From Isoetes taiwanensis (taxonomy: Eukaryota; Streptophyta; Lycopodiopsida; Isoetales; Isoetaceae), in NCBI GenBank assembly GCA_021234155.1, contig JAJEKV010000005.1, positions 24,567,584 to 24,631,583 of the forward strand: a stretch of DNA of 64,000 bases, written 5' to 3'. Under the pieces are notes generated by a model. That model did no database searches. It was not told the origin of the DNA and saw only the letters and a program-made list of their open reading frames with translations. Positions 1-11,961 of the stretch are shown here, in pieces (position 1 is the first letter of the stretch; every line of letters begins with the position of its first letter). Position numbers and translations under genes: made by a program.

Positions 1-310
1 CTCTAACAAGCTTTTGGCTAAAGTTGGCGAGAATTTACTCGGGGATAACATCAAATGTGGCAGAATCTGAGCTCTATTAGCGGGCTTACAAGAAGCCAAA
101 CATTTGGGAATTAATGAGCTGGTTATATTTGGAGATTCTCGGCTTGTTTGCAAGCAGGTATTGGGAGAATATCGGTCAAAGAATCTGGATATGATTTTCT
201 TAAGGGATGAAGTTTTGGGAGAATTATTGGATTTCAAAAGATGGGAGATACATCATATACCAAGGGAGTTTAATTGAGAGGCTGATGCACTTTGCAGAAG
301 TGTTCTATTA
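1..310 (+). pseudogene. Archaeal-type RNase H domain (RVT_3-like) of Tat-C, broken
   Basis: Translated fragments show the later part of a type I RNase H of the RVT_3 kind: an 'ALLAGLQEAK' helix, the 'FGDSRLVCKQVLGEY' strand and helix with its catalytic aspartate, and the 'HIPREFN-EADALCRS' tail carrying the last acidic residues. Stops occur at about 85 and 275. RNase H removes the RNA strand of the RNA/DNA hybrid during reverse transcription. Its position before the reverse transcriptase is unusual and matches the copies at 25050-25435 and 53299-53700. Confidence 0.7.
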
Positions 311-559
311 GAGCATCTAGGCTGAAGGTGCCATCAATGAGGAAGAATTGGAGAGGAAAAGAATTACGGCGGTTGTATCCCATATTAGTGATTAATGCTA
401 GTGAGGAAAAACAGGCCGAGGGGAGCTGAAGATAAAAAGAATAATCGAGGGGAAAGGACTCTTTATGTAGGGGATTTATTTCAGGAAGAGGATGAGAGTA
501 GGGTAAGAGATTTTTTGAAGAATGGAGTGATGTATTTGCTTGGGATTATGATGAGCTGA

Positions 560-1540
560 AAGGGGTTGACAAGAAGATTTGTGAATTTGAGATAAAAACA
601 AAGGAAGGAGTTAAGCCGATAATACAAAAGCGAGGAGGATAAATGGATCATTGATGACCTTGATTAGGGAAGAATTGAATAGGATGAAGGATCTTTGGGG
701 TAATAGCGAGAAATTATGAATCGAATGGTTATCTTGTATAGTACTGTTGAGAAAAAGAATAAGACAATTAGGATATGCATTGATTATAGGGAGCTCAACA
801 AAGCCACAATTAAGGACTGTTATCCTCTACCTTTTTAGAGGAAGTGCTATATGCGATGCTTGGTAAGGAAATGTTTTCATTCTTGGATGGTTTTAGGGTT
901 TCAATCAAATCAGCATAAAGGAGGAGGATCAACCAAAGGCTGCTTTCATTACACCTTGGGGTAATTTTGCAATGAAAAAAATGCCTTTTGGACTAATGAA
1001 TGCTCCTGCCACTTTTTCAGAGAGAGCTATGGACACTATTTTCAAGGAGATGCACATCAATTACTTGGGGTGTTTACGGATGATTTGTGTTTAGGCACAT
1101 TTATCGAGAGATCATTTCAGTTTGCTAACAAAAAAATATGTTCATTATGCGGGGAAGTGGAGTGAGCCTAAATCCTAAGAAATGTGTTTTCTTACGTTCT
1201 AAAGGGGATCTTCTTGGACATGAGATATCAACTCAAAGGGATCGGTGGGCTGAGGGAAATTGGAAGCCTTGAAGAAGTTGACACCACGAAACCCTCAAAA
1301 AGGTTAAAGGTTTTATGGGGATGACAAGTTTTCTTAGGATATATGTGCCTCACTTATCACACATTATTTGTCCTATAGCCGAGGTTGACCGAGGGGTTGG
1401 TAAATACTCCAAGGAAGAGAGTAAGTATATTTTTATAAAATGGGATGATGTTTGCGAGAGAGCTTTTGAGGAAATTATAGAAACCCTTTGCAATCCTACT
1501 ATTTTAAAACCTCGATCTTACAAAAACTTTCCTTTGCATA
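560..1540 (+). pseudogene. Reverse transcriptase of Tat-C, frameshifted
   Basis: Pieces in different frames show conserved Ty3/gypsy reverse transcriptase blocks: the '[18 protein letters not shown]' block near 780-830, 'FSFLDGF' near 875, 'MPFGLMNAPATF' near 980-1015, a worn 'DDLCLGT' active-site block near 1080-1100, and the 'GMTSFLRIYVPH' connection at 1315-1350. The enzyme would copy element RNA into DNA inside the virus-like particle. Many single-base changes break the frame, so no functional protein is possible. The same blocks are readable in one frame at 25555-26616. Confidence 0.8.
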
Positions 1541-1544
1541 TATA

Positions 1545-1800
1545 AGTGTGACCAAAGAGAGCCATAGGTATAGCCACCTTTCTGAGGAACATGGAATTAT
1601 AGCCTTTTCAAGCAAAATCTGGTGCGACCGGAACTTAGATATCAAAGATTAGAAAAAAAGTCTTTGCTGCACTAATGTTCTTATTGGAAAAGCATGGACA
1701 CTTGCATACTTGAGTCATACCCGGGTTTTCATGAAGCAAAACCCATTGACACTATTGTTTGCAAAAAAAAAATTTACCAAAGGCAAAGTTATGCGGATGG
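1545..1800 (+). pseudogene. Remnant of the canonical gypsy RNase H, Tat-C
   Basis: Behind the reverse transcriptase lie short pieces resembling the canonical Ty3/gypsy RNase H, such as 'AIGIATF', 'RYQRLEKKSLLH' and 'MKQNPLTLLFAKK', in mixed frames. Together with the RNase H upstream of the reverse transcriptase, this means the lineage encodes two RNase H domains. The call rests on short matches and position. Confidence 0.5.
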
Positions 1801-1989
1801 GCTTGTAAGGTACAAAATTATGATATTGACATTAAAGTAATTAAAGTTCTTGAAGATCCTAGTGCTTATTTGCCTAATATGATGTTTAAGTATGAAGATC
1901 AAGAAGGTTTGAATGAGGAAAATACAACTAACATAGTAGCTTTTGGCGGTGAGATGATTGATTGGCGGGTTGACATTAAAATTTTTTTG

Positions 1990-3246
1990 GAGCATCTTTG
2001 AGATACCAAAAGATCTGAATAGCGACCCGGTGAGGAGGTTCAAGGAAAAGTGTAAAACTTTTAGGCTCATTGAAGGTGTGCTATGCAAGGTGGATAAAGA
2101 AGGGGTGTCTTTGCTTTCGAGGTGTGTTGACAAGGGTGAGGCTGAATTAATCATAGAGGCATGCCATGAAGGCATTTGTGGAGGCCATTATCTTTGTAGA
2201 TACTACGACAAAGAAGATCATGAGGTCGGGGTATTTTTGGCCAACCTTGTTTAAAGATTGTTATAATAAAATTAAAAGTTGTCATAAGTGCAGATTTTTG
2301 GAAAAAGAATATTGCGGCCAGACACCACTACGCCATTGTATCACCTGGACCATTCAAGTTTGGGGTTTGGATTTTATAGGACCCTTAGATCCCCCCTTCA
2401 TCGCTCAACATCAATATATCTTGGTTGCAACAGATTACTTCACTAAATGGGAAATTTGTACCTCTTAGGGAAGCAAATGCTTTTACAAGCTGCTAGGTTC
2501 TGCATGAAAATATTTGCGGCGAGGTTTGGGATACCTTTTAAAATTATATAAAATGAGAGGAACTCGGTTTGTAAATCAAGTTATTGCTACACTCCTAGAG
2601 ATCCTTAAGGTTAAGCATGTAAAGAGTTCAGCCTACTATCCACGGGGAAATGGCCAAGCGGAATCAACAAACAAGGTTCTTAAGTCCATATTGCAAAAAG
2701 CTGTTAGTTTGTCAAAAGAGATTGGCATGAAAAACTTTATGATGCATTGTGGGCTTATAGAACTTCTGATAAAAATTCTACCAATCATACTCCATTTAGC
2801 TTGGTTTATGGTGTGGAATCTGTGTGGTTCCTATAGAGCTCGAGTTACCTTCATTAAGGTTGGCTCATAGAATCAATCTGGAAATGGAAGAAGCTGTGAG
2901 GGAAAGGTGTGTAAGGCTGATGCAATTGGATGAACCTGGATATGAAGCGAGAAAATCTTTGTTATGATTAAAAGGCCAAGGATGTTGCGGCTTTTAAAAG
3001 GCTGCTCACAAGCTCAAGGAATATTCAAGGAAGGGAATTGGTTTTGAAATGGAATAAAGCAAGGGGGAGAAGGTTGCAAGCAAATTTGAGAATTTATGGG
3101 AGGGTCCTTTTGAAGTTATAGGTGTAGCGGGGACGAGATTCATCTTGGTTAAGATGCGTGGAAGATAACTATAAGCTGCCAAATCCTATCAACATTCTAC
3201 ATTTGAAGAGGTATTGGCAACAACATGTTGCCCTATGTTTGTTTGC
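1990..3246 (+). pseudogene. Integrase of Tat-C, broken
   Basis: The zinc-binding region is seen near 2130-2320 ('EACHEGICGGHY' and a later 'CHKC'). Core pieces follow: 'WGLDFIGPLDPP' with the first catalytic Asp near 2360, 'ATDYFTKW' near 2430, and 'SSAYYPRGNGQAES' with the catalytic Glu near 2625-2670. The C-terminal end reads 'LPNPINILHLKRYW' and stops near 3246. Integrase inserts the DNA copy into the chromosome. Frames change several times. The same C-terminal motif closes the integrase at 27060-28350. Confidence 0.75.
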
Positions 3247-3489
3247 ATAATCACGAAGATGCATCCTTAACTTAAATTAGGATTTAAGTGTGTTTAGACA
3301 TAAATTCAACTTTGAGAAAAAATTATAAAAAGATAAAAACATCAAAAACATCAAAAACATTTTTGTTACGTATGTTCTTTGTGATTGATTAAGTATTATT
3401 CGACTTTGTTCTTGCTTAAAATATCATGTGTAGCTTTTAACGGGGTTTAGCGATCCGGGGATGTTGTCTTCAAGAGGTTGAATATTTTC

Positions 3490-4045
3490 CATGCGGGTTC
3501 ACCGGTCGACCATCATTCATCGTGCATTAGTGATCTGCCTTGACATCGAGCCTTATTCCTTACCTTCACTTCATGATCATGTCCTTCTAGCAAGCTCGCC
3601 AAATCAACATCCCACCAAGCGGGCTTGCAAATGCTAATCATCTTTATTTGTCATGCGGGTGCATCGGTGGCCATTATTCATCGCACATTTGTGGTCCTAC
3701 CTAGCATCAAGCCTTATCATATACTCTTCTTTTCATATTCCTATTCCTTTAGCAAGCCTTTGCCAAATCAACATCCCCCAAGCGGGCTTGCAAATGCTAA
3801 TCATCTTTATTTGTCATGCGGGTGCACCGGGTTGGCCATCATTCATCACGCACATTTGTGGTCCTACCTAGCATCAAGCCTTATCATATACTCTTCTTTT
3901 CATATTCCTATTCCTTTAGCAAACCTTTGCCAAATCAACATCCCACCAAGCGGGCTTGCAAATCTTTGAACATTTTATTTCCATGCGGGTGCACCAGCCA
4001 TTGTCATACTTCCATCGCTCACTTGTTGGCCTATTTATTCCATAT
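3490..4045 (+). repeat. Tandem repeat of about 163 bp in the 3' region of Tat-C
   Basis: The anchor 'CATGCGGGT' recurs at 3490, 3652, 3815 and 3982, giving spacings of 162, 163 and 167 bp. Each unit carries the 'CATCATTCATC', 'TAGCATCAAGCC' and 'CAAATCAACATCC' segments. The middle two units are nearly identical and the outer ones more diverged. The array lies between the integrase end and the 3' LTR, the place where Tat/Ogre-type elements are known to carry tandem repeats. The rest of 3247-4600 holds no gene that I can see. Confidence 0.85.
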
Positions 4046-4599
4046 GGCTTCACTCCTTGCCACATTCATTTCCCTCGAAGTGCCTAGTTCAACTTCCCAT
4101 CAAGGCAAACTTCTCAACATCTTTGAAAATTTGTGAGGTTGAAGTATGGGGTGGCGGAACCGACTTCCTCTTTCTTTTTAGCATGATCTTTGCCACATTT
4201 TGTGGCGGCAAAAGAAAATTGTACAACACAAGAAGAAGACAAGCTGCCAATGCTGATTTTAAGCTGATTACACTCTTGAAGGATTATTTTGTTTTCAGGA
4301 TCATTGAAGAATTTTTTTTTGATGAAGACTAAGGAAGGACATTCATGGAAGCTATTTCATTAGATCAAATTAAATGGTCACAAGGAGCAAGAAAAAGTCA
4401 AGTCATCATATTTGAGCAAACAAGAGAGCAAAGGACACAAACATTTACTTTGAAGACATAAGAAGGTTTTGAAGACCCCCAAGAGTTCCATGGTATGTGC
4501 AAAATAACTCTAGATCAAGTTCATATTGAGGCAAATTCCTATACCATTATTTCACCCCATACCACCTTCTTTCCTTGATTTCCAAGTTGGTACATCCTC

Positions 4600-6585
4600 A
4601 ATCAACCTTGTTTTCCAATTGACAACATTTTTTTGTCTAGCCAAAAAAGCTTCACTCTCATCTCTTCCATAACTCCATACATTCATTTCCATGATAAGCT
4701 TCCAAAAAGAAAAATGGTCAAGAAATTTGCAAAAGTTATGCATAAAGGTGGCATTGTGCCACGTATAACCTTGGAAGCCACCTCACATCTCCATCATTCC
4801 TCATCATCACTTACATCATACTCCCTCCATCCCCAAGTTCAAAATTAAAAAATTGGCTAAAGGGCTTCCATTTTTCAAGTTGATTATGATTCTATGTAAT
4901 ATTGCCACTTGGGAGTGCCATGTCATTTGCACATCATCCTCCTCATCATCATATATGCCATACACGTGTCATCCACATCCATAAGTTGAAAAAAGTTTTT
5001 GGCTAGACAAAAATTGAGTCAAGATACATTGCCATGTCATTTGCCTAGTCATCACCATTGCCATGTCATATGCCATCACAATTGCCTAGTCATCTTTTTT
5101 TGCCATATTTCACATCCTATGGTTAAGCTATGCAAAAAATTATTCCTAGCAAAAGATTCCAATTGAGATGGGAGAATATGCTAATATCCTTTATCTTGGC
5201 CTTTGGATTATTGCCTTGAGATTCGTGCCTTTCTATAAAAAATTAAAAAAAAAATTTTCCTATTCTACCCCACCTAGCATTTTCTACCCCCCTTGACTCA
5301 TCCACCAATCCACACCCTCCCGTGGCACCATGGGGCATGGGGGCGGGAGCACGGGCGGTTCCCCTTCATAATGCACGTTTATTCGGAAGAAAATTGCGGT
5401 AAAATTCCTTTTATACACTAGTGCGCTTTTTCTAAACATGCACGTGGGATATTTGGACTATTTTTCAAGAACCCTAATTTTCGATGAAGGCCAAGATCCG
5501 GAAAATTGGTTGGAATTACACCTTAATCATAGCTCGCACCCTCCATTCACCTACACGCATCCATACCGACTCATAAACAAACAAAAATTTGAATTTCAAA
5601 GCGAGGAATTTGCCAAGATTTGAGCTGAAGCAGGGGCGTTTAAGATGGATTGAGATCTTGCATTGTTTTCGGGGGTTGTATGCGTGAAGAACGTCGACTT
5701 GAAGCTTTTAGAGGCGGATTGGTGATTTCTAGCTGCATTTGCTCCTCTAGCCTCCAAATTCGGAAGAATTGGCGGGCTATTGAGATTATCGACCACTTTT
5801 GAGATTATTGACAATTTGATCTGTTTGATTGTTTTTTCGAGACCATTAGACTCGAGGGGAAATTGATGTTGATCTTTTGAATAGCTTCTTGAATGAAAAT
5901 CGACCTTAAAAAAAAATTAGGTGTAGTGATTGTTCTTGAGTTTAATCCTTGATTTTCAGAAAACTAAAAAATAATTTAGTTTGAAATTTTTATGCACTAT
6001 AACTAGAGGGTATTTCCGTGACACACTTGAAAAAACACAAAAAGCCAATTAGATTTCATATTAGGTAAAGTTGCTCTCGGGTTCTTGCACGGTCGGTGAT
6101 AGGAGATTTTAATCAAATTCTACCCTTTAGGTTGTTAATTTCTGCAATTTTTTAAGTTGCCTTCAATCTAGACACCGGTCGAGGAGATATCTCAAATTTC
6201 CAAAACTAAAAAACTTGTTCCATCTTCAATCTGCAAAAAATAGCTTCTAGCATTCTTTGGTATTGACCAATTTTTGACCGGTCGAAGTGTGATTTTGAGA
6301 ACCTTGCTTATCTCAGCTCTATCTAGACTTTTGAACCTTTGATTCCCACATCTGTTAAGAAGGTCTCTATCAAAAAATCAATTGATTTGCTTGATTTGAT
6401 TTTAAATGGCACAAGTTTATGGTCGGACCATTTTTTTTTGCTTCGGGGAAAGCGGTCGATCTTGAAATTTGATGACTTTTCCGGGTTTTGGTGATTGAGT
6501 GGTTGCCTTAAGCAACACGGAGGTTCTAAACCATTAGGTTGGAGGTTTTGCCAAAAAGCCTTCAAGCAGTGCTCCCTCATTCTCT
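4600..6585 (+). repeat. 3' LTR of Tat-C (start approximate)
   Basis: The right end carries the same terminal module as the LTR ending at 19769: a palindrome with CTTAA loop at 6501-6517, the box GGAGGTTCTAAACC, then 'GGTTTTGCC' and a worn version of the terminal ..CTTCAACA. The middle also matches that LTR ('GTGGGATATTT', 'AAGAACCCTAAT', 'AAGGCCAAGATCCGG' region, 5445-5500, compare 13050-13110). The left boundary is not certain: a TGTT..AACA palindrome-like start lies near 4608, but homology is too weak to fix it. Confidence 0.6.
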
Positions 6586-8037
6586 TCTCATAGACCTTTA
6601 AGGGGTCTATCCGTAAGCTTCATTGCGGCGGGTGGGGCCTTGACCCTATCCCCGTCGGGAAATGGTGGGGGCTTAGCCACTGCCCGCCTCCTCACGCTCT
6701 TGGGCGTGCCGCTCGTGCACCTCTTCCTCTGGCAGGGGCTTTGAAGGCTTCGCCCGTCGGCGCCCGACGCGTAGTCTTGGTCGAATCGTCGGTGGTGGCG
6801 GGGTCTCCCCCCCGACGGCTTCGTTGATGGCCGGTCGCCGGCTCTCTTCCCAACCTTCACCCGGCTTCCTCTTACCGCCTTGATGGCCTTGGCCCTCCTC
6901 TTCTTGGGTCCGCCCGGCGTCTTCACGATCTTTCAATCTACGCTCCGTGGCTCCTTGACCGTACTTGTGGGCCGAAAGCGTGCTAAGTCGGCCTCTTCCT
7001 CGGGGTGAGTTCCGAACATTTCTGCTCCTCTCCTACCTGCTCCTCCTGCGGGTGGATCTCATCTTGGGGTTGTTGTTGGCCTATGGGTGGGTTCGCCTGT
7101 TCCCTCTGCTCCTCACGTGGGTTGGCGTCCCCTTGGTGTTGCTCCGCCGCCGCTTTTACGTCTCCTGCCGTTCAATTTCATTGAGGATCTCGCTCATGAC
7201 GTCGTCGGCCGATCGTCCTCCAAGATCTACGTATGGTCGGCTCTGTCCGACCACGATTCCTCGCATTTCGGCGAAGATCGTCGGCGTGGAGAAAAGCGTT
7301 CGAAGAATCCTATGAAAAGGCGGAGACGTGGCGGCTGGAGGATCCGCTTCGGCTAGGCTTCCTTGCGACCGCTTTGTGCGGGCCATCATTTTTCGGTTCG
7401 TCGATTGGAGCTTCTGGCGCATGAGAAGATCGCCTTGACAATCTGGCCGAAGTTCTCGGGAAGAAGCGGGGAAAAATGGGAGGGGTCAGTTCTATTTATA
7501 GGGCCAATTTTAGGTCAACTTTTAAACTACCTTTTGGGTTGTCTAAGGCATCTAGAACACTTAATTAAGCAAGGTCTCCGCGTTGCGCCCGGCCCGATTC
7601 CTAGAATCTAGAAAACTGTCTGGCGACGCGTGTGAGACATGGTGGGGCCCACTATTAAATTAACATGTAACATGCTAAATCTACTAATTCTTAGCTTAAA
7701 TTTAGAATTATCAAGGTATTTTTACTGTAATTTACAACTTTTTGGTGTCAAAATTTGAATGTCTCGCATGACGTTGCCCGGCCCGATTTCTAAAATGTAG
7801 AAAAATTGTCGGCGCTGACGTGTGAGACCACCCTACACGGATGTTGGCTCATCAATTTTTTTAGTCTTTTTACGTTTCTATTCTTTTTTAACTGTTACTA
7901 GCTTAGCATAAACTACAAAAATGAGAAAAAAATTTTTCTCATTTTTCGAGGGTTTGAGGATCCTATCAAGTTAGTGCTCTTTGGGAACATGGCGGTGCTT
8001 TGCTCTTGGTCTCCAAGAACATAGCTCGATACCTTTG
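6586..8037 (-). mobile_element. Leader and possible gag start of LTR-D1 element
   Basis: GC-rich sequence between the Tat-C LTR and LTR-D1. Next to the LTR, at 8012-8034, is a worn primer-binding site: read on the - strand it resembles TGGTATCAGAGC, the initiator-methionine tRNA site seen intact at 21381-21393. Further in, - strand open frames at 7156-7422 (88 codons) and 6588-6926 (112 codons, rich in Arg, Pro and Lys) may be parts of a gag gene, but I recognise no domain. A diverged direct repeat of about 60 bp ('CCCGGCCCGATT..GTGTGAGAC') occurs at 7590-7650 and 7780-7835. Confidence 0.4.
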
Positions 8038-9833
8038 TGGCGTCCCCTACTGTTATACGGTGCACTCACCGTATACAACTGTGAGTTCATCCCCATACCA
8101 GCTCCGGGTGCCAATACGGGGCCCTCCACATGACCCGCAACCGTAGCGGGTTCCGGTGGGAAGAGTGGAAGGGTCATTGCACCAAATCTCCCTCGGGGCC
8201 TACCTAGGCTGCGGAGGCGTAAACATACATGTCATTAGCACATACATCAACATCATATGACCATCGCGAAGGATGGTCCTCCACATATCTGCATAGACAA
8301 AGATCGGCCACATCACATAGGGAATCCTACCCAAGGCTCGGAACCACGGGGATGGGTGACAAGCTTGGGTCTCGAGTTCATTGCGCATGTAATTCATGGC
8401 AATGGATTTGGCTGGCATAAGAACATGGCCTAGGGTTGTCCACTCCATCCGCCCCTCCTGCGTACACTTTGCGGATGGGTTGAAGAAACGGGGTTGGGCC
8501 GTAGCTTTGCGGGATCATAGCCAAAGGGGCTATAGCCGGGTTACATCTCCCCGCACCCGATGAGGCAGGTAGGGAGGTTTCTCTCCCACCCGGATGATCA
8601 ATGCCATAGCAGTGAGACTAGAGGACACCAACCGCCCGGCATTTTCGACTTTAACCCACTTGAAGGGAACTACCACCCGATCGGTCAGACCCACCGTGCC
8701 CGGCACAACCCGCGCACCACGGGACCTCGGCTGAAACCGGGTGGCACCGCCGCCGCCGCACTTCTTGTCCCCAACGGGTGTCGAACTCATACTTTGGTGC
8801 ACGCAGCCCCCCGAGTATTAAGCGCTAGTCTGCGGTGCTCTCGGGTAGACTTTACATCCCGAGAGAGCAACCGCTATGGACTGACCACCCTTATCAAGCG
8901 GTCGACCCTAAGAACACAACACAAAGGGCTCTGTGCGCGGGGCGCATCTACAAGTGTGCTAGAGAGGCTACTCTAGGAGCATCAACTACAAAGCTTTAGG
9001 TCTCTACCCCCTTCCCAATACAAGGAGTTCACAGAGATACATCATCCATATACATCTGGAGGAAGAACTAAAGAACAAGATCTAATCTATATCATAGAGT
9101 TAGGTTCTTTAGTTAGAGTCTGCTATCTAGAGTTCTAGAGGGCTGCTATGGGCAATCTAATAGGCTAAACCTACTGATTCAATGCCTAAAATAGGGTTTA
9201 GACTATCTAATTGGCCAAATACCCGATCCTTGAGGGGCTCCTCCGACTGAGCTCGACCATCCTATTTGAAACTTCGAATCTCGAGAAACTAAGGATGTAA
9301 TTCTCCCAAGCAGATGCGGGATGCGGTTTTTTTACTGTTGAGGCAGCCAAAGCGAGTTCAAAACCCTAAAATCGAAAAAATTAGGTTAGTTAGGGTTTCC
9401 TACCCTATATAGACAAGGGGGGTGGCTAGGGTTTCCAATTATCCCCTTTTGGCATGTGGGATAATTGGTAATGGGCCCACTTGCCTTTAAGGGCTAGGTG
9501 GCCAAATGTGCCCACATGGAATGTGTGCACCCAAATGTGCTCACATGGAAATGTGTGCACATTAATGAATGTGTACATTGGGAAAATGTGCACATTACTT
9601 GCACCTATGGGTATGGCCCACTTGGCATCAAGTGGCCACATGGAAATGTGTGCCCACATTAATGTGTACATTGGAAAATGTGCACATTAATACTAATGCA
9701 CATTCTTAGCAAGTTGCCCCCTAGGGCTACCCACTTGGCTATACGTTGGCGTACACGTCAATCGGGGTGGCGTGTACGCGTGACGTGGCAGTACAATATA
9801 CGTCCTGGGAGTGTATACTGTGCTGGAACGTCA
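8038..9833 (-). repeat. LTR-D1, 1.8-kb LTR (5' LTR of a - strand element)
   Basis: It begins on the + strand with TGGCGTCCCC and ends GGAACGTCA, matching the ends of LTR-D2 (21397-22462 plus 31222-31958) at nearly equal net length (1796 versus about 1803 bp). Shared internal anchors include 'TCCACTCCATC' and 'TAGGTCTCTACCCCCTT'. A palindrome sits at 8054-8075, about 16 bp from the end that abuts the primer site. A TATA-like TATATAG on the - strand lies near 9405. The two copies are clearly diverged, so they come from separate insertions. Confidence 0.75.
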
Positions 9834-10380
9834 CAAATGGTTGAAACAAAGGGTGGAGATGAAGGGGTTGAAATTAAAGGCTAAGATGAAGAGGCAAGAT
9901 CAAAGGTGGAGATTAAAAAGGCAAAAATTAAAGGTTGAGATAAAGAGGCAAGATCAAGGGTGGAGATGAAGGGGTCGAAATTAAAGGTTAAGATGAAGAG
10001 GCAAGATCAAAGGTGGAGATTAAGAGGCAAAAATTAAAGGTCAAGATGAAAAGTAATGTTTATAAAAGATTTTTGAGGAGCACGAGCTCCTCCTCTTGCC
10101 TTGCTCCAAGTTCTTGGGGATGGTGGCAGCTCCTCCTCGAACTGGATCAAAGGCCCCTCCATGCTTCAGAGACATGGAGGGACCCTCTTGTATTTGAAGT
10201 TTTATGCTTATATAAAAATTCTTTTGGGGCCAAAGTTATTCTTCCAAGCTTTTCTTCAAATCTCTTATTCTACACTGATTTCATATTGCAGCTTTTGATT
10301 TCATATTGCAGCACCCAATGCGATCCTGATTTTTGCCTTTGAGGCCACTTGTTGGGGATTGTGGGAAAAATCCGCCAACA
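9834..10380 (+). repeat. LTR promoter fragment related to the Tat-C LTR
   Basis: 9838-10317 matches 12133-12493 inside the Tat-C LTR: GATGAAGAGGC-type repeats, a TATA-like TTTATAAAAG at 10057-10066 (compare ATTATAAAAG near 12268), a GAGGAGC/GCTCCTC hairpin just downstream, and a CCCTCCATG/CATGGAGGG hairpin. This looks like U3 repeats, TATA box and a structured start of R. The right end, 10350-10380, is an imperfect TGTTGG..CCAACA palindrome that cuts into Tat protease sequence. It is probably a truncated LTR insertion. Confidence 0.5.
9850..10045 (+). repeat. Short tandem repeats (GATGAAGAGGCAAGAT type)
   Basis: Several imperfect copies of a unit built from 'GGTGGAGAT', 'AAATTAAAGG' and 'AAGATGAAGAGGCAAGATCAA' follow each other upstream of the TATA-like box. 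A shorter version precedes the equivalent TATA-like box near 12268, so these are probably U3 repeats of the LTR. Confidence 0.6.
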
Positions 10381-11961
10381 CACCTCGAAACCACACTTCT
10401 TCATAATATGATGGCATGATGTTTAAGGGGGATCCCCCATCAAGTAACACATTTGAGAAGGTATAACCTCCTAAAGCAGCTGAATATGTGAATGCTCCAG
10501 GGTCTTCTTCATTCTGTGCTAGAACAAGGTTAGTGGCATCTGTAAAATTCACACAAGCATTCAATGCCTCACCACCAGTTTGCTGCAGTACTCTTTTTCT
10601 ATAACTAGGTGCAATCTTTAGCAAGGTGAAAAGGTCCACACTTACTTTAGAATTTTTGACCAAAACATCAACTTCATCAAAGTCTTGATCTTTCTTACCA
10701 TATTTTTGCTGAGGAGGTGGAGCTATGGGTTGAGCAGATGATTCCACCACAGGTGGTGAAGACCTGGCAGTTGGATGTTTACCTGATTCAGCATGTACAT
10801 GAGCTTCATTCATGCTTCTGGTTTGCACCACCATGACTTCTTCAAATTTGGGAACTTCTGTAGCCTGAATAAATCTTATAGAGGTACTTGGTTCAGCAAA
10901 TCTCACAGGAGGTTTAGGCTCTGGTCTCTTTTCCTTTTCCTGCTTAGCAAAATATTCTTTAACAGCACACCTGACATCAGTATGGCCCACTTCTTTACAA
11001 AAAGAGCAAACATGACATTCCTTTCCAAAGTGGCCTTTTCTATTACATTTAGGACACACTTGCCAATAGCAAATTTCTGATGGATGAGAATTCCTATTGC
11101 AATGGACACATTCAGGGTAAGTTTTACATGTTTTTGAAGCCTTGAGTTTGACTAATTGTTTTGTTAGTTCTGCTAAAGCTTCAGTAACCTTAGATAGGTC
11201 TGATTTGACCTCTGCAACTTGAGAATTAGCTTCCTCCTCTTTAGATTTCTTCTTTTCTTTCTGTATGGCATAAACTGGAATGGAAGGGTGATGATCATAG
11301 TGTGCATCAGTAGCATCAGGGTAAAAAGGATCATGCCCATGGTGAGAAACATGGTGCTTGTCAGGCAAAGTAGAGAGCATCTGAGTCAGGTCAGTGGTTT
11401 TGGCAAAAACTTTGTATATAGAATCAAACGGATTCATAGTGTGTGAGAAGTGGGGAACATACATTCTTAGGAAACTGGTCATTCCCATGAAGCTTTTTAC
11501 CTGTTTGAGTGTCTTGGGAGGTGTCAACTTTTTCAAAGCCTCAACCTTGGCCTCAGCAACATGAATGCCTCTTGTAGACACCACATGTCCAAGCAGTTCT
11601 CCTCTCGAAGACAAGAAAACACATTTTTTTGGATTCAAGCTGACCCCTCCTTTTCTACACAAGGCAAACAACTCAGTTAGAACATCAAAATGACTTTTGA
11701 GGGAGGTTCCTAAGCAAAGATCATCCAAGAAGACACGAAAAGCACTGGCAGGCATGTCTTTAAAAATTGTGTCCATAGCTCTTTAGAATATTGCAGATGC
11801 ATTCATTAGTCCAAAGGGCATCCTCTTCATGGCAAATGTTCCCCATGGTGTGATGAATGAGGTCTTTGGCTGATCTTCCTCCTTTATGCTTATTTGATTG
11901 AAACCTGAAAAACCATCTAAGAAAGAATATATATCTTTACCTGCAACAGCATGTAAAACCT
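10381..11961 (-). pseudogene. Rearranged Tat-like fragment: reverse transcriptase joined ahead of gag and protease
   Basis: Read on the - strand, 11961-11777 gives the start of the reverse transcriptase palm ('FSGFNQISIKEEDQPKTSFI', then 'MPFGLMNAS'), interrupted by a TAA near 11793. The open frame 11776-10301 continues the reverse transcriptase ('VFLDDLCLGT', 'SLNPKKCVFL', 'GMTSFLRMYVPHFSH') and, near 11435, runs straight into gag sequence ('FDSIYKVFAKTTDLTQ'). Three CCHC knuckles and the start of the protease ('LLDGGSPLNIMP') follow. In all other copies gag comes first. A 3' part of one copy has therefore been fused to a 5' part of another, with the LTR and leader lost. The open frame ends in unrelated LTR sequence. 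Confidence 0.8.

Larger units (their letters stand above)
1..6585 (+). mobile_element. Tat-C: degenerate Tat-like Ty3/gypsy retrotransposon, 3' part
   Basis: The left end is cut by the window. The order seen is RNase H (about 1-310), reverse transcriptase (560-1540), a worn second RNase H (1545-1800), integrase (1990-3246), a non-coding 3' region with tandem repeats, and a long LTR ending near 6585. All reading frames are broken by stops and indels. Its proteins are closely similar in kind to the better preserved copy at 22463-31216, so I place both in one lineage, with different LTR sequences. The right end abuts GC-rich sequence that I assign to the leader or gag of LTR-D1, which suggests insertion into that element. 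I could not define the target duplication because the left end is outside the window. Confidence 0.8.

Noticed and set aside
8200-8976. Overlapping frames of 63-138 codons on both strands
   Set aside because: They lie inside LTR-D1, are not kept in LTR-D2, and show no known domain.
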